64,000 nt of DNA from Phycisphaeraceae bacterium (GCA_019636565.1 JAHBXG010000002.1:90453-154452); one strand, 5' to 3'; numbered from the stretch's first letter, positions 52,772 through 62,621 are shown. The notes: generated by a model not told the origin, from the sequence alone. Numbers and translations are program-made.

Positions 52772-53155
52772 ATGGCGAACACGTTGCCCGGAATGGATCC
52801 CAGAGTGGCAAATAGCACGACGTCCGAGAACTACTCTGGCAGACCGAGTCCGGAGGCAGTACGATGCCGCCACTTGGTGCCCAACAGAATCTCCGATTTC
52901 CGCGTTGAGCGCCGCCTTCGTTTCGCGTGCTGCTGGCTGATGACGGGTGCAACCGCACTGGTCGGCTTGGGGTGCGCCTGCTCACCTCGTGCTGAGTACA
53001 TGGCCACTCGGACGATCGAAGTGCCACCAACCAGCAACGGCGACGGCACGACGCTGGCTCAGCGTGACGACGTGATGCGGGGTCGATTTGCCGGGGCTAC
53101 TGCCGTGGTGCCCATCGCCGCGGTCAAGACCGACACGGACGACGCCCGCCAGTAG
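52772..53155 (+). CDS. Small putative lipoprotein
   Basis: The frame from ATG 52772 encodes 127 residues. A basic stretch (RVERRLRF) precedes a hydrophobic segment that ends in a lipobox, LVGLGC, followed by [20 protein letters not shown] and a Thr/Ala-rich end. GGAG lies 10 nt upstream. The 45 residues before the hydrophobic segment are unusually long for a lipoprotein signal, so the true start may be an alternative codon nearer to it. No relatives recognised. If the ORF is not real, the whole 52559-53237 stretch would be intergenic. Confidence 0.45.
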   Translation: MANTLPGMDPRVANSTTSENYSGRPSPEAVRCRHLVPNRISDFRVERRLRFACCWLMTGATALVGLGCACSPRAEYMATRTIEVPPTSNGDGTTLAQRDDVMRGRFAGATAVVPIAAVKTDTDDARQ

Positions 53156-53237
53156 TTCCGACCGCCAATTGTCACAAGTTAACGTCTCCATTCGATTCCC
53201 GCTTGCGGAAGCGGCGTGGAGTGGCCACACTTCCGGC

Positions 53238-54128
53238 GTGAACCCTCATTCCCCATCAAACCCACCCCACTCGGACCAAACCACCGGCACATCGGGATTG
53301 GTCACCGACCTGCACGGCAAGCTCGACTACGCCACGTATCTCAGCCTGAACCAACTGCTGACCTCTCAGCGGCCTCTGAGTTCTCCCCAGCACCACGACG
53401 AACTGCTGTTCATCATCCAGCATCAGACCACAGAACTCTGGTTCAAGCTGGTGATTCACGAATTGCGTGCTGCGATGGCGATGGTCGCGGCGGATCAGTT
53501 GGAGCCCAGTTTCAAGATTCTCGCCCGCGTAAAGCACATCCAGCAGCAACTGCTCGGGCAGTGGAGCGTGCTGGCGACGCTGACCCCCACGGAATACGTT
53601 CAATTCCGTCACGTGCTCGGCCCTGCCAGCGGCATCCAATCGCATCAGAACCGCATGATCGAATACATGCTGGGCAATCGCGAGGCTCGCTTCCTTGAGG
53701 TGTTCCGCCACAATCCGCCGGTCTACCAGGCCTTGGATGCCGCCCTGAAAGCGCCAAGCCTCTACGACGAATTCCTCCGCCATCTCTCCCGGCGCGGAAT
53801 GGCAATCCCGCGCGAAGTGCTGGAGCGCGACTTGACGAAGCAGCACGAGCCGCACGACGGCGTGCTCGCGGTTTTCAAGAAAATCTACGACGATCCGCAC
53901 AAGTGCTGGGATGCCTACGAGATGTGCGAAAAACTGGTGGATGTCGACGAGGCGGCGATGCTCTGGCGCTACCGCCATCTCAAGGTGGTGCAGAGAGTCA
54001 TCGGCATGAAGCGCGGCACTGGCGGTACAGCGGGGGCGGGTTACTTGCGGAACATCTTCGACCACCCGTTCTTCCCTGAATTGTGGGATGTCCGAACCGT
54101 GGTCGGACCGGAGATTCAGCCGTCATGA
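53238..54128 (+). CDS. kynA: Tryptophan 2,3-dioxygenase
   Basis: The family-like region begins just after GTG 53238, my preferred start, although its ribosome-binding site is weak; 296 residues result. Conserved blocks include [52 protein letters not shown] and [20 protein letters not shown] with the heme-binding His, then GGTAGAGYL. It opens the indole ring of tryptophan to N-formylkynurenine. It overlaps kynU by 4 bp (ATGA). Confidence 0.94.
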   Translation: MNPHSPSNPPHSDQTTGTSGLVTDLHGKLDYATYLSLNQLLTSQRPLSSPQHHDELLFIIQHQTTELWFKLVIHELRAAMAMVAADQLEPSFKILARVKHIQQQLLGQWSVLATLTPTEYVQFRHVLGPASGIQSHQNRMIEYMLGNREARFLEVFRHNPPVYQALDAALKAPSLYDEFLRHLSRRGMAIPREVLERDLTKQHEPHDGVLAVFKKIYDDPHKCWDAYEMCEKLVDVDEAAMLWRYRHLKVVQRVIGMKRGTGGTAGAGYLRNIFDHPFFPELWDVRTVVGPEIQPS

Positions 54129-55429
54129 GCGCGACCGGCACGAATGCGCCGATCGGCTCGTCCACGTTGCTCGCACCGATCATCGGCGCCGAGATCAATC
54201 GCGCGGTAGCGCCAATGCACGGGCAGGTGCTGAGCGAAGCGTTGCTCCAGAAGCACATCGCGCCGCTCTTTTCCCGAGTCCGTCAGCGCTCCGAGATCTA
54301 TCTCGCCAACCACAGTCTTGGTCGCCCGCTGGACCTGATGGCAGGTGACGTGCGCGAGGCGCTCGATGCCTGGTACACCGACATGGACGGAGCGTGGGAC
54401 ATCTGGATGAAGGAGATGACCACCTTCCGCCACAACATTGCGTGCCTGATCGGACTGCACCGGGCCGACGGCGTCGTCCCGAAGATCAGCGCCGGACAGG
54501 GACTTCGCGCCGTTCTCAATGCGGTTCCAAAGGAAAATCCGCGTGTCATCGCGACCCGCGGCGAATTTGATTCCATTGACTTCATACTCAAGACATACCA
54601 CACGCGGGCTCGTGCATCGGTGCAGTGGGTCGAAACCCGCTCGTCGCCGGAGCGCCCGCCGGAAGTTGATCCTTCCGACATCCTTGCCGCAATCCAGGCC
54701 GGCTCGCCCGATCTGGTCGTGATCTCGCACATCTACTACGCAACCGGTCAACGCCTCGAGCGGCTCGAAGAAATCGTGGCCGCGGCCCACGCGAAGGGAG
54801 CGCTCGTCGTGCTGGATGCATTCCACAGCGCGGGCGTCATCCCCGTCGAGTTCGAGGCGCTCGGTGCGGATTTTGCGATCGGCGGATCGTACAAGTACAC
54901 GCGAGGCGGGCCGGGTGCGGCGTGGCTAGCAATTCATCCTCGTCACCTCAACAACAACCGCCTGCGAACGCTTGATACTGGCTGGTTTGCCAAACGCGAT
55001 ACCTTCGGCTTTGAAAGGCCCGATCAACCCCTGCTTGCAGATGGTGGCGACGCCTGGCTCGAAGCGACACCCGCCCCGCTGCCACTTTTTCAGGCTCGTT
55101 CGGGACTGCAGTTGGTGCTCGCGCTGGGCGTAGACCGACTGCGCCGCTACTCGTTGGAGCAGCTTGATTCGCTCGGAGCCGTCCTGTCCGCCCGAGGCGT
55201 CAAATCCTGCCGGGGCGGGCGAACGCCCGGGCAATCGGGGGCGTTCCTGCTCATCCCGCGTCGGGATGCGCACGCCGCGTGCGATGCTCTGAAGCACGCG
55301 GGCGTCAACGTGGATGCGCGGCTTGGGCACCTGCGCCTTTGCCCGGATGTGGTGACAACGCACGCGGAAATGGAACGTGCCGCCGAAATTATTTCGCGCG
55401 TGCTGTCGAATCCGTCATCGGAAGCGTGA
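54125..55429 (+). CDS. kynU: Kynureninase
   Basis: The 434-residue PLP enzyme shows [65 protein letters not shown] and [16 protein letters not shown], with the PLP Lys in the last. It splits kynurenine to anthranilate and alanine. The start overlaps the kynA stop, so the two are coupled. The intermediate formamidase (kynB) is missing between them. Its 3' end overlaps the histidine kinase gene by 41 bp. Confidence 0.92.
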   Translation: MSATGTNAPIGSSTLLAPIIGAEINRAVAPMHGQVLSEALLQKHIAPLFSRVRQRSEIYLANHSLGRPLDLMAGDVREALDAWYTDMDGAWDIWMKEMTTFRHNIACLIGLHRADGVVPKISAGQGLRAVLNAVPKENPRVIATRGEFDSIDFILKTYHTRARASVQWVETRSSPERPPEVDPSDILAAIQAGSPDLVVISHIYYATGQRLERLEEIVAAAHAKGALVVLDAFHSAGVIPVEFEALGADFAIGGSYKYTRGGPGAAWLAIHPRHLNNNRLRTLDTGWFAKRDTFGFERPDQPLLADGGDAWLEATPAPLPLFQARSGLQLVLALGVDRLRRYSLEQLDSLGAVLSARGVKSCRGGRTPGQSGAFLLIPRRDAHAACDALKHAGVNVDARLGHLRLCPDVVTTHAEMERAAEIISRVLSNPSSEA

Positions 55430-56252
55430 GACAAAAATCGGTGCCCCGACCGGTCTCGCTATGCACCTCCAGCCGGCCATCGTGCGCTTCGATGATGCGG
55501 CGCGCGGTTGGAAGCCCTAATCCCGTGCCGCCCGATTTGGTCGTGAAATAGGGCTGAAAAATCTTCGCGATTGTTTCCGAGGACATACCCGGACCAGTGT
55601 CGATGACGTGAATCTGCGCGACAGATCGCTTTTCGGCGTCGGTGGCGCGATTCGTCCGAACGATCAGTTCACGCGGTCGCGCGGCCTCCACCGGACTCGA
55701 AGCCATCGCCTGAGTCGCGTTCAACAGAAGATTGAGCACGGCCTGCTTGACATGCGCCACATCGACTTCGGCCTTCAGTGCCTCGGGCACCAGATCCGAA
55801 CGCAGCCGCACGCCGCTCTTTTCCGCCTGCGGCAGAAAAAAGTCGACCAACTCTTCAACGGCGGTATTGAGATCGGCCGGCTTGCGGTCCAGCCGGAGTT
55901 CGCCGGCAAACTGCAGAAAATCGGTGAGGATGCCCCGTAGCCGCTCGACTTCGCGCCGGAGTGAATGCACCCGGCGCACCAAACGCCCCTTTTCCTCCTC
56001 GGAGATTGCGAGTTCCTCGATCCCTTCGCTGAGCAGCTGCGCATTGAGCCCAACGGTCGAAAGTGGGTTCTTAATCTCGTGCGCCAGTCCTCCGGTCATC
56101 GCGCCCAGTTCGGCGAGGCGCTCGGCGGACCGAGCCCTGCGCTCCGCCGAGCGGATCCGGGCCGATTGAATCTTGAACACCAGGAAAGCGATCGCGCCGG
56201 CGCACATCGCACCGATGATCAGGCCGAGCAACAGATATGACATCCCGGACAC
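55389..56252 (-). CDS. Sensor histidine kinase
   Basis: The 287-residue protein has one N-terminal transmembrane helix (LLLGLIIGAMCAGAIAFLVF), a short coiled segment and then the kinase core. The H box GGLAHEIKNPLSTVGLNAQ places the phosphorylated His at 58; N box NLLLNATQAM, G1 DTGPGMSS, F box FQPYFTTKSGG and G2 TGLGLPTARRIIEAHDG follow. It lacks a recognisable sensor domain, as in small NtrB- or AtoS-like kinases. No response regulator is adjacent, so its partner is elsewhere. Confidence 0.92.
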   Translation of the reverse strand: MSGMSYLLLGLIIGAMCAGAIAFLVFKIQSARIRSAERRARSAERLAELGAMTGGLAHEIKNPLSTVGLNAQLLSEGIEELAISEEEKGRLVRRVHSLRREVERLRGILTDFLQFAGELRLDRKPADLNTAVEELVDFFLPQAEKSGVRLRSDLVPEALKAEVDVAHVKQAVLNLLLNATQAMASSPVEAARPRELIVRTNRATDAEKRSVAQIHVIDTGPGMSSETIAKIFQPYFTTKSGGTGLGLPTARRIIEAHDGRLEVHSETGRGTDFCLTLPMTDSTARAK

Positions 56253-56350
56253 GCTTGGAGTTTAGAGATCGGCACACCGATCCGCACTGCCATCACCTGA
56301 CAATCGCGCGCCGAGGCAGCAGGAAGGGAACCGGCGACCAATTGGAGCGC

Positions 56351-56650
56351 TCATCGACGCGGTGATCGCGTGTATCCGCGCCGGGGCACGACCACTTCCA
56401 TGCTGTCGGGCGAGCGCATGACCTTGGTGGCCTTCCACCCTTTGTCCGTTTTCTGCGCGTCGTAGATCACCTGGGAGCCGTCTTTCAACACGCGGAACCC
56501 GTCCCCCTGAATGACGCTGTAGTGCGCAAAGATGTCCTGACCCTCGGGCCCGACAATAAAACCGAAGCCCTTCCGCGGATCGAACCACTTCACCAGGCCT
56601 TCCACATTGGTTAGTTGGGTTGCGCCTGTGCCACCCGTGCCTTCGGTCAT
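56351..56650 (-). CDS. Cold-shock (CspA-type) protein
   Basis: ATG 56650 has GGGG 6 nt upstream and gives 99 residues. The cold-shock domain (about 17-80) has both RNA-binding motifs: GLVKWFDPRKGFGFIVG and QDIFAHYSVIQGDGF. A 12-residue Gly/Thr start and a basic tail ending RRGYTRSPRR extend it beyond the usual 67-70 residues. It binds single-stranded RNA or DNA. It lies 231 bp downstream of pnp, which could link it to RNA decay. Confidence 0.9.
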   Translation of the reverse strand: MTEGTGGTGATQLTNVEGLVKWFDPRKGFGFIVGPEGQDIFAHYSVIQGDGFRVLKDGSQVIYDAQKTDKGWKATKVMRSPDSMEVVVPRRGYTRSPRR

Positions 56651-56881
56651 CGCCGGCCCCTTTTCATCTGCGTCCGGTGCGATCCACCGAAACGCGTCGG
56701 ATGGCGTCGAGGTCAATGTCGCAAAACCCTGACGGCTCCGTCCCCGCGATGCAGCAAGCCGCCGCATCCTGCGCAGGCAAGAGCGGCCCGAGTGGTGACC
56801 CGTCCGCCAGAGGCAGCTTATCAGACCCACGGGGTGTGTCAACCGAGGGAATTGCTCGACGCCCATCCCTCCACCCGGTCC

Positions 56882-59110
56882 TCAGACCGGCTGGGGGTCG
56901 GCCGGTGCCGCAGGGGCCGCAGGAGCGTTCTTCTTGGCTTCTTCCACCAAAACGGCCTTTCGGCTCAATTTGATGCGGCCCTGGTCGTCCACCAGGATGA
57001 CCTTGACCTTCACCATGTCTCCGACCTTGACAACGTCGGTCACGCTCTTGACGTAACCCTCTGCCAATTCAGAGATATGGCACATGCCATCGGTACCCGG
57101 GGCCAATTCCACGAAGGCTCCAAAGTCCTTCACGCTGACGATCTTGCCGGTGTAGATCGCGCCAACCTTGACCTCTTCGCAAAGCGCTTCGATCTCTGTC
57201 CGCGCGCCCTCAATGGAGGGACCGTCGTTGCCGGCGAGCTGCACGGTGCCGTCGTCGTCCACATCGATGGTCACGCCGTAGCGATCCTGGAGTCCGCGGA
57301 TCATCTTGCCGCCCGGTCCGATCAGCTTGCCGATCTTTTCCGGGTCGATGCGCAGTGTGATGATGCGCGGGGCGAGCGGAGAGATCTCCGCCCGCGGCTT
57401 GGCGATGATGCGTTCCATGATGTCGATGATCTCAAGCCGGCCCTGCTTGGCCTGCTGGAGGATCTTTTCGATCTGAGAAATTACCAGACCACGGGCCTTG
57501 AGGTCGAGTTGGATGCCCGTGATGCCTTCGCGGGTGCCGCTGACCTTGAAGTCCATGTCGCCGAAGAAATCCTCCTCGCCGATGATGTCGGTGACGAAGA
57601 GTTCGTTCTGGTCGTTGTCATCGCTGAAGCGGCCGACGCTGATGCCGGCGACGGTGGCCTTGATCGGCACGCCCGCGTCCATGAGAGCGAGGCAGCCGCC
57701 GCAGACCGATGCCATCGACGACGAACCATTTGATTCGGTGATGTCGCTCACGACTCGGATGGTGTAGGGGAACTCATCGGGGCCGGGAATCACGCCCATG
57801 AGCGAACGCTCGGCGAGTGCGCCGTGGCCGATTTCACGCCGGCCGGGCGCGCTCAGCCGCTTCACTTCACCCGTCGAGAACGGCGGGAAGTTGTAGTGCA
57901 GCATGAACTTCTTGCTGTACTCGGGAATCAGCCCATCGACGATCTGCTCGTCCTTGCCGGTGCCGAGCGTGACGCTGATGATGCTCTGCGTTTCTCCCCG
58001 CTGGAAGAGCGCCGAACCATGGGTGCGCTGGAGGATTCCGACTGCACCGGTGATCTGACGCAGCTGCGTCGGCTTGCGACCGTCGGCGCGGATCTGCTGC
58101 TCGACGATGAGGCGACGCGTCACCTTCTCTTCGAGCCGGCGGAAAGCCTCTTTCGCCATCACACGGTTCTTGAGGCTCGCCGAGTAGTCCCCGTATGTCC
58201 CGTCGGTCTTGAGGGCAAAGTGCCCATCGAGCGTGGTCTTGCGGAGCGCATCGACCTTTGCGTTGCGCTCGGCCTTGGAGTTGATCTGGCGGGCGGCGGT
58301 CATTTCCTTCTCGGCGATCGACCGCACCTTTTCGGTGATCTCGGGCGTCGGAAGGATCGATTCGCCGTCGCGCTTGGGCTTGCCGACTTTGGCGGCCAGT
58401 TCATTGATCAGGCCGAGCAGTTCTTTGATCTGACCTTCGCCGAAGCGGATGGCCTCGATCATGCTCGCCTCATCGACTTCGGCAGCGCCGACCTCGATCA
58501 TGTTCATGCCGTCCTTGTGGCCCGAAAGGACCAGATCAAGGTCGGAATAGTCGAGTTGGCTGACGGTGGGATTGATGACGAACTGCGGGCCGGTATCGGT
58601 GTGGATGCGACCGACACGGACCGTGGCGATCGGCCCTTCGAAGGGCACGTCGCTGATCGCGAGAGCCGCGGAGGAAGCCACGCCGGCGACCACGTCGGCA
58701 TCGTTCTCGGTATCGTGGCTCAGCACCATGCACTGGATGAGCACTTCGTCCACGAAGCCGTCCGGAAAGAGCGGGCGGATCGGACGATCGATCATGCGCA
58801 TCGTCAGGATTTCTTTTTCGCTGGGCGGACCTTCGCGCTTCTTGAAGCCGCCGGGGAACTTGCCGGCCGCCGGAGTCTTCTCGCGGTAGTCAACCGTCAG
58901 AGGGAAGAAGTCGATGCCCTCGCGGGGGTTGGCGCGGACGACCGATGCGAGCACCGTGGTGCCGCCGAACGTCGCAATCACCGTGCCGCCGGCGAGCTTT
59001 CCGACGACGCCGGTTTCGAGCGTAAAGACGCGCCCGCCGATTTCCTTGCGGACGACAACTGCACCCGGCAGATCGGCAAGACCTGTGGAAGCGTGAGAAG
59101 CCTGAGTCAT
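56882..59110 (-). CDS. pnp: Polyribonucleotide nucleotidyltransferase (PNPase)
   Basis: The 742-residue enzyme has two RNase PH-like cores (LTVDYREKTPAAGKFPGGF and RPIRPLFPDGF in the first; QIRADGRKPTQLRQITG and SISVTLGTGKDEQIVD in the second). A KH domain (KLIGPGGKMIRGLQDRYGV) and a C-terminal S1 domain (IYTGKIVSVKDFGAFVELAP) follow. It degrades RNA from the 3' end with phosphate. It follows rpsO, the classical pairing, but a terminator lies between them, and a hairpin sits in its leader (59150-59176). Confidence 0.96.
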   Translation of the reverse strand: MTQASHASTGLADLPGAVVVRKEIGGRVFTLETGVVGKLAGGTVIATFGGTTVLASVVRANPREGIDFFPLTVDYREKTPAAGKFPGGFKKREGPPSEKEILTMRMIDRPIRPLFPDGFVDEVLIQCMVLSHDTENDADVVAGVASSAALAISDVPFEGPIATVRVGRIHTDTGPQFVINPTVSQLDYSDLDLVLSGHKDGMNMIEVGAAEVDEASMIEAIRFGEGQIKELLGLINELAAKVGKPKRDGESILPTPEITEKVRSIAEKEMTAARQINSKAERNAKVDALRKTTLDGHFALKTDGTYGDYSASLKNRVMAKEAFRRLEEKVTRRLIVEQQIRADGRKPTQLRQITGAVGILQRTHGSALFQRGETQSIISVTLGTGKDEQIVDGLIPEYSKKFMLHYNFPPFSTGEVKRLSAPGRREIGHGALAERSLMGVIPGPDEFPYTIRVVSDITESNGSSSMASVCGGCLALMDAGVPIKATVAGISVGRFSDDNDQNELFVTDIIGEEDFFGDMDFKVSGTREGITGIQLDLKARGLVISQIEKILQQAKQGRLEIIDIMERIIAKPRAEISPLAPRIITLRIDPEKIGKLIGPGGKMIRGLQDRYGVTIDVDDDGTVQLAGNDGPSIEGARTEIEALCEEVKVGAIYTGKIVSVKDFGAFVELAPGTDGMCHISELAEGYVKSVTDVVKVGDMVKVKVILVDDQGRIKLSRKAVLVEEAKKNAPAAPAAPADPQPV

Positions 59111-59149
59111 GATTTTCTATTCCTTCTTCTGCGGATCGATGACATCCAC

Positions 59150-59176
59150 GCCTCATACATGCTTTGGCATGCAGGC
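59150..59176 (-). promoter_or_regulatory. Hairpin in the pnp leader
   Basis: GCCT (59150-59153) with AGGC (59173-59176), and CATGC (59158-59162) with GCATG (59167-59171), form a bulged hairpin 40 nt before the pnp start. A leader hairpin is the site of RNase III-dependent autoregulation in enteric pnp; here that is only an analogy. Confidence 0.35.
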
Positions 59177-59310
59177 GGGTGGACGTACGACCCTGGGCTT
59201 GTTCGCCCCCCGGTCTTCCCGTTGAGTGGCAGAAGGCAAAGGGCAGAGCCGGAGCGATCCCGGTGTGCTGCCGTTTGCCCACTGCCGCGTCCGAGAGAGG
59301 CCGGTGGGGC

Positions 59311-59353
59311 TAGAAAACGAAAACGGCCCGGTGTTCTTTCGAGCACCGGGCCG
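59311..59353 (-). terminator. Rho-independent terminator after rpsO
   Basis: A 10-bp perfect G/C stem (59324-59333 with 59344-59353) is followed on the minus strand by TTTTCGTTTTCTAG, 7 bp beyond the rpsO stop. It implies that pnp is transcribed partly from its own promoter in 59111-59310. Confidence 0.88.
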
Positions 59354-59359
59354 GGTGAT

Positions 59360-59629
59360 TTACTTGCGGAGGCCGAGGCGAGCGATCAACTTCTGGTATT
59401 CCTCGGGTTGTGTCGTCGCGAGGTAACGCAGTAGTCGGTTTCGCCGGCCGACCATCAGCACCAGCCCGCGGCGGCTGTGGTGGTCCTTATCGTGCGATTT
59501 GAGGTGATCAGAAACTTCTTTGATCTTCTCGGTGAGCATCGCGATCTGGACCTGGGGCGAGCCCGTGTCCTTCTCGTGAGTTTTGTAGTCCGAGACAATC
59601 TTTTTGCGTCGTTCAGCGACCAGTGCCAT
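59360..59629 (-). CDS. rpsO: 30S ribosomal protein S15
   Basis: The 89-residue protein has the S15 pattern: [40 protein letters not shown] and [20 protein letters not shown]. It binds the 16S rRNA central domain early in 30S assembly. The length is the family standard. Confidence 0.97.
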   Translation of the reverse strand: MALVAERRKKIVSDYKTHEKDTGSPQVQIAMLTEKIKEVSDHLKSHDKDHHSRRGLVLMVGRRNRLLRYLATTQPEEYQKLIARLGLRK

Positions 59630-59831
59630 GGGTTCTTTTCTTTCCTTCGTTCACAGTTCTTTCGGGTGCCAATGCTAGGCCGCAGCCGCCAGAGGATCAA
59701 AGACCGGCGGGGGGCAAAAGTGCCTCAGCCAGCATACCCGATTCGCGGTTCGGTGGTTGTGGGGAGCGCTCCCGCCCGCCTTCACACTCGGCCGGACGCG
59801 AGCAGGCCTCTCAGGAGGGTACATTTCGGGC

Positions 59832-61163
59832 ATGTCAACCGCTGCCGCCAATCCGGCCTCCCCGACCATCCCCTCCGGCACGAGCCCAAAGCCGTCCGGG
59901 CTTTCCATTTCCCGTCGCGTCGCGGAATTGAAGCCCTCGGTCACAGTGGCTTTCATGAACCGCGCCAAGACGATGAAGGCCCAAGGCCTCGATGTTCTCA
60001 GTTTCGCCGCGGGCGAACCCGATTTCGATACACCCCAGATTGTGAAAGACGCCGCGATCGAGGCGCTCAACAAGGGCATGACCAAGTACATGCCGACGCT
60101 GGGCGACCCCGAAACACGCAAGGTGCTCGCCGACAAACTCGTGAAGGAAAATGGGATTCCGACCACGGCGGACCACATCGCCATTAGCGCGGGCGGCAAG
60201 CACTCGCTGTATGTAGCCTGTCAGTGCCTCTTTGATTTCCCCGCGCCGGGCGAAGCGCCGCAGGAGGGCATTTTGCCTGTGCCCGCGTGGGTGAGTTACG
60301 CTCCGATCATCGATATCGCCGGTGGCAAGGTGACCGAAATCCAGACCGATGCGTCGAGCGACTTCAAGATCACGCCGGAGCAGCTCAAGAAGGCCATCAA
60401 CCCCCGCTCGCGCGCGTTCTTCATCAATTCGCCCAGCAACCCGTGCGGCACGATGTACACGCCGGCGGAGCTCAAGGCCCTGGCTCAAGTAATCGCCGAG
60501 GCCGCCAAGACCACGGCGCCCAATCTCGTCGTCGTCTCGGACGAGTTGTACGAGAAGATCGTTTACGGCGGCATCGAGCACTTTTCGATCGGCAGCGTGC
60601 CGGAAATCGCGGAGCGCACGCTCACGATCAACGGCCTCTCGAAGGCCTACGCGATGACCGGCTGGCGCATCGGCTACGCCTCGGGCAGCGGCGCGTTCGG
60701 CAAGAAACTGATCGATGCGATGGGCGTGTTGCAGGGCCAGATGACCACCAACATCACGAGCTTTACCTATCCGGCGATCCGCACCGCGATCACCAAGACC
60801 GCGGGCGATGTCGAGAAGATGCGCCAGGCTTTCGCCGAGCGCGCGGGCGTGATCCATGCGCGGCTGGTCAAGGTGCCGGGTTTGAAGTGCCCGAAACCCA
60901 CCGGCGCGTTCTACGCGTTTCCCGATGTCTCGGCGCACTTCGGCAAGACCTCCGCGGGCGGCAACGGAACCGCGGGCCGCAAGATCAACAGCGCGATGGA
61001 CTTCAGCGAGGCGCTGCTGGCGGAGCAGCACGTCGCGTTCGTGCCCGGCGAGGATTTCGGGGGGTGCGGGAAGAACTGCGTGCGGATCTCCTTTGCGTGC
61101 TCGATCGATCAGATCAACAAGGGCATCGACCGGGTGGAGAAGTTTGTGGCGGGGCTGCACTAG
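59832..61163 (+). CDS. Pyridoxal-phosphate class I aminotransferase (aspartate/aromatic type)
   Basis: ATG 59832 gives 443 residues; GGAGGG lies 12 nt upstream. Conserved blocks: LSISRRVAELKPSVTVAFMN, LSFAAGEPDFDTP, KYMPTLGDPETRKVLADK, FINSPSNPCGTMYTPAEL and the PLP-Lys motif INGLSKAYAMTGWRIGYASG. Arg near GGCGKNCVRISFACS binds the substrate carboxylate. The fold-I subgroup Igamma, which contains aspartate and prephenate aminotransferases, fits best. The substrate cannot be fixed from sequence. It diverges from rpsO. Confidence 0.9.
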   Translation: MSTAAANPASPTIPSGTSPKPSGLSISRRVAELKPSVTVAFMNRAKTMKAQGLDVLSFAAGEPDFDTPQIVKDAAIEALNKGMTKYMPTLGDPETRKVLADKLVKENGIPTTADHIAISAGGKHSLYVACQCLFDFPAPGEAPQEGILPVPAWVSYAPIIDIAGGKVTEIQTDASSDFKITPEQLKKAINPRSRAFFINSPSNPCGTMYTPAELKALAQVIAEAAKTTAPNLVVVSDELYEKIVYGGIEHFSIGSVPEIAERTLTINGLSKAYAMTGWRIGYASGSGAFGKKLIDAMGVLQGQMTTNITSFTYPAIRTAITKTAGDVEKMRQAFAERAGVIHARLVKVPGLKCPKPTGAFYAFPDVSAHFGKTSAGGNGTAGRKINSAMDFSEALLAEQHVAFVPGEDFGGCGKNCVRISFACSIDQINKGIDRVEKFVAGLH

Positions 61164-61898
61164 CGCACGCGGGCACTGCCCCTGCATGGCGTTGTCAATC
61201 GCTTCGGTAACCGTCATGCAGCGCCTGAGTACTCGGCTGATTCACGCTCGCGCTGAACGGACACACGCACCGGTGCTCACACAATCTTCACAATTTTCCG
61301 GATCCGCGAAACCGTTTTCAGGGTTCCGCGAATGGCAGACTGATTGATTCTCTGGGGTGCGTTGGGTTTTCACAATCTGCGGTTTGCTTCTTTGACCCGC
61401 CCGCTCTCGGTGCGGGGTCTTGTGTGTTTCGGTCTTTCTTTTTGGAGGTTTCGCGCACAATCGGAGGTGTCCAGTGTTTCGCTGTCTCATGTCTCAATCG
61501 GCACATTGGCAGTCGGCTCGCTTCGGCGGCACGACGGTCCGGACGGCTCGCGTGAACCAGGGCGCTCTTTGCGTTCTTGTTACGACGACGGTCCGCACGC
61601 CGGTTACGACGTCGGGCAACAAGACGCCGGGCATTCCTTGTTGTTGATGCCGGCTCGGTGATCCCCGAGTTCTGAATTCTCCCTCTTGTCCAGACCGATC
61701 GCTCTTCACCACAATTTTTCTACTGCACGCCAAAGGGTGTGCCGCGGCTTCCCCGCGCTCGCACATCAACGGGCGAGGCCTTCGCACTTTTCGAGAGAGA
61801 GTCTTATCTGCGCGATCGTGTCCCCAACCGTGTCTCGTTCTTCAGCGCCGCCCTTTCCTCGTTGGACTGGGCGGTGTTTTCATTTAGAAACGGTCTTG
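61164..61898. other. 735-bp intergenic region with a possible small ORF
   Basis: The gap between the convergent aminotransferase and PhyH genes holds a weak plus-strand terminator-like hairpin (61394-61400 with 61412-61419, followed by TTGTGTGTTTCGG) and one small ORF with a good ribosome-binding site at 61474-61647. Nothing else is recognisable; the sequence is slightly lower in GC than its neighbours. Confidence 0.5.
61474..61647 (+). CDS. Possible small protein of 57 residues
   Basis: GGAGG lies 6 nt before GTG 61474. The product is basic, Thr- and Val-rich and contains two related segments, GGTTVRTARVNQG and VTTTVRTPVTTSG; it ends GIPCC. No family is recognised and there is no signal peptide. 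The evidence is only the ribosome-binding site and the otherwise empty gap. Confidence 0.3.
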   Translation: MFRCLMSQSAHWQSARFGGTTVRTARVNQGALCVLVTTTVRTPVTTSGNKTPGIPCC

Positions 61899-62615
61899 CT
61901 AAAACTCAGCCCATTCGAGAGGCGATGGCAATGCGTCCTTTGCGGCAAACTCGAGGTGCAGCACCCGCCGATGCCCGGGGGTTGCAGCTCGCCGAGAAGC
62001 ATGAAGCGCGAGCGGGCGCATCAGCACCGCGCCGCCCGCCGTGGTTGAACACTCCGCGGCCCGCCCATCGCACGCCTCAGCGTGAATTGATTCCTCGGCG
62101 AGAATTCCCATTGTGTGAGAAGCGGGCACTACCAGCAGCGGTCCGTTCGCGACGCCAGAGTCATCGAGGTGAACTCGAAGCGTCAGCATTCTCTCCAATA
62201 CGTGAGACGGCGGACGCACGTGAGGAACGCCGTCCTTCACAGACCATGGGCCGTAATCCGACACGTCGTGGCGGGTCCGTACAGCAATCGTGGTGTCCTG
62301 ATGCCATGGGACCAGCCAATTGCTCGCCACCGTTTTGTCAAACAAGATCGAACGAACCACGCGGCAGCCCGCACCAAGCAGCGATTCCATCAATTGGCGT
62401 AGAGGGTCGGCTCGAACGAATTCGCGGAACACCTCTGAGTTTCTGACTACGCCACGGAGGCCGCCACGCCGCAAACCGTCACCTGCCAGCAACCGCTTGC
62501 TCTCGTCACGAAGCCGTTCGCACGCAAACGGTTCGATGAATTCAGGGATGACGGCAAAGCCGTTGAGCGCAACTTGCTCGCGATCCAAAGCAATCTGTCG
62601 GAATACACCGTGCAT
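61899..62615 (-). CDS. Phytanoyl-CoA dioxygenase (PhyH) family protein
   Basis: The 238-residue protein fits the PhyH group of Fe(II)/2-oxoglutarate oxygenases. The HxD pair is in NWLVPWHQDTTIAV, and the distal His and Arg are in RPLALHASRRAATPGHRRVL. The N terminus, DREQVALNGFAVIPEFIEPF, is also typical. It presumably hydroxylates a small molecule; the substrate is unknown. It begins 6 bp after the scpA stop and so is probably translated from the same mRNA. Confidence 0.85.
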   Translation of the reverse strand: MHGVFRQIALDREQVALNGFAVIPEFIEPFACERLRDESKRLLAGDGLRRGGLRGVVRNSEVFREFVRADPLRQLMESLLGAGCRVVRSILFDKTVASNWLVPWHQDTTIAVRTRHDVSDYGPWSVKDGVPHVRPPSHVLERMLTLRVHLDDSGVANGPLLVVPASHTMGILAEESIHAEACDGRAAECSTTAGGAVLMRPLALHASRRAATPGHRRVLHLEFAAKDALPSPLEWAEF

Positions 62616-62621
62616 TCAAAT

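Noticed and set aside
57824..59434. 536-residue open frame on the plus strand
   Set aside because: Antisense to pnp and rpsO, both certain genes.
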